Positions 12,548 to 13,205 of a DNA stretch of 13,205 nucleotides are shown here, piece by piece. A program made the translations under genes and the position numbers. How positions within the stretch are numbered: the stretch's first letter is position 1; each line of letters opens with the position of its first letter. Under the pieces are notes generated by a model. The model worked only from the letters and a program-made list of their open reading frames with translations. It searched no databases and was not told the origin of the DNA. The stretch covers positions 1-13,205 of the forward strand of contig JADFPK010000024.1 of assembly GCA_022562375.1 (NCBI GenBank), given 5' to 3'. This stretch comes from Pseudomonadota bacterium (GTDB lineage: Bacteria > Pseudomonadota > Alphaproteobacteria > SMXQ01).

Positions 12548-12856
12548 ATCACCTGAGCTTCGAAATCCCCACTGATTTTCCGACCGCCGCGGCCGCTCGC
12601 CGCGGCGTCTCCGCTTTGGCGGCCCGAAGCCATGGCATCCGCTCGCCCATGGCGCGATGCCCCGGTTTCGCCGGCCTGGGGTCCGGAAAAGGGCCCGACG
12701 GCGGGGTTGGCAAAGGGACGCCGATTGGGCTAGACTGGCGCCACGACAATAATTAACGGGGAGAGCAAGCACCGGACCCCAAGGCCCGCCACGGCGGCGG
12801 GTGTTCGCGTGGTTGTGCCCCCCGAATTGAAATCATTCCAATCAGGGAGATGCACC
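12548..12856. other. 309-bp intergenic region upstream of the binding-protein gene
   Basis: It holds an 8-bp inverted repeat cgccgcgg/ccgcggcg (12585-12607), a possible 3' end of the preceding small gene, and a hairpin cccgcc-acggc-ggcggg (12785-12801) in the leader of the TctC gene. No gene and no clear promoter are seen. Confidence 0.6.
12585..12607 (+). terminator. GC-rich hairpin after the 74-residue gene
   Basis: cgccgcgg (12585-12592), 7-base loop, ccgcggcg (12600-12607), 37 bases past the stop. No T-tract, so a weak candidate. Confidence 0.4.
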
Positions 12857-13205
12857 ATGCATAAAATCCTTACCCGCTCCGTTTTGGCCGCGACCGGCGT
12901 TGCCGTCGTCATGGCCCTCGCGCCGTCCGGTCCGGCCTCGGCGGCGCCCGATTTTCCATGCCGCACCGCCAAGCTGATCGTACCGTGGGGCGCGGGCGGC
13001 GGCACCGGGGTGATCTTCGGCCTGATCACCGAGAGCGTTAACAAGACCGGCATCAGCCCGCAGCTTCAGATGGTCAACATCGGCGGCCAGGGCGGCAACA
13101 AGGGGGCCAAGGTGGCGCGCAAGGCCAAGCCGGACGGCTGCACCCTGTTCGCCATCCACCAGAGCGCGCTGTCGAGCTTCCTCACCGGGCGCGTGGACTT
13201 CACCT
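12857..13205 (+). CDS. TctC/Bug-family tripartite tricarboxylate transporter substrate-binding protein, 5' part
   Basis: ATG at 12857 with GGGAG 7 bases upstream; the frame runs off the window, giving 116 codons. The signal peptide begins MHKILTRSVLAATGVAVVMA, with cleavage after ASA at about residue 30. The mature protein starts APDFPCRTAKLIVPWGAGGG, the Bug-family N-terminus (F-P-x-[KR]-x-[IV]-x-x-I-V-P-x-x-x-G-G). It continues with VNIGGQGGNKGAKVARKAKP, DGCTLF and SSFLTGRVDF, the typical first-domain strand and loop pattern. It should bind a carboxylate-type solute in the periplasm and pass it to a TctAB or TTT permease, which is probably beyond the right edge. The extra cysteines at PDFPC and DGCTL may pair as a disulfide. 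Confidence 0.9.
   Translation, partial: MHKILTRSVLAATGVAVVMALAPSGPASAAPDFPCRTAKLIVPWGAGGGTGVIFGLITESVNKTGISPQLQMVNIGGQGGNKGAKVARKAKPDGCTLFAIHQSALSSFLTGRVDFT

Overview
The window is GC-rich and reads like an alphaproteobacterium, probably near Rhodospirillales. The family signals are a PAS_7/HisKA kinase, a TctC/Bug solute-binding protein, a PDC-sensor-like secreted protein, a CHASE2-type adenylate cyclase tail and LpxD. This assignment is inferred from protein families; no rRNA or other marker is present. Genes lie on both strands in short units, with several non-coding gaps of 300-400 bp and no recognisable transposase, integrase, tRNA or CRISPR.

Left part (1-4600): the 3' end of a PAS-histidine kinase; a small membrane coiled-coil protein on the minus strand; a membrane-anchored DUF3105 protein; a gap ending in three 18-bp tandem repeats that supply the ribosome binding site of a membrane fatty acid hydroxylase/sterol desaturase; and, convergent with it, a secreted beta-sandwich-like protein of unknown function.

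Middle (4690-7530): on the minus strand, a secreted PDC/Cache-like sensor protein (5487-6077), then a previously uncalled 59-residue ORF (5182-5361) with a near-perfect Shine-Dalgarno and a C-terminal tail reading DCCEPWCSPITCGP, then the C-terminal 125 residues of a class III adenylate cyclase that has lost its 5' part. The small ORF and the cyclase remnant share one reading frame, separated by a single TAG. Divergent from these is a fatty acid desaturase whose stop overlaps (ATGA) the start of a decayed zinc alcohol dehydrogenase.

Right part (7680-13205): an orphan lpxD; two small exported two-cysteine proteins; an exported fumarylacetoacetate-hydrolase-family enzyme with its own sigma70-like promoter, hairpin-rich leader and strong terminator; directly after that terminator, a 5'-truncated SMP-30/gluconolactonase reading in frame into an unrelated small protein; a small conserved-looking protein; and the start of a TctC/Bug periplasmic binding protein cut by the window edge.

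Three gene remnants (cyclase, alcohol dehydrogenase, SMP-30) within about 7.5 kb indicate an actively rearranging or eroding region. The best candidate for something undescribed is the Cys-tail microprotein at 5182-5361.
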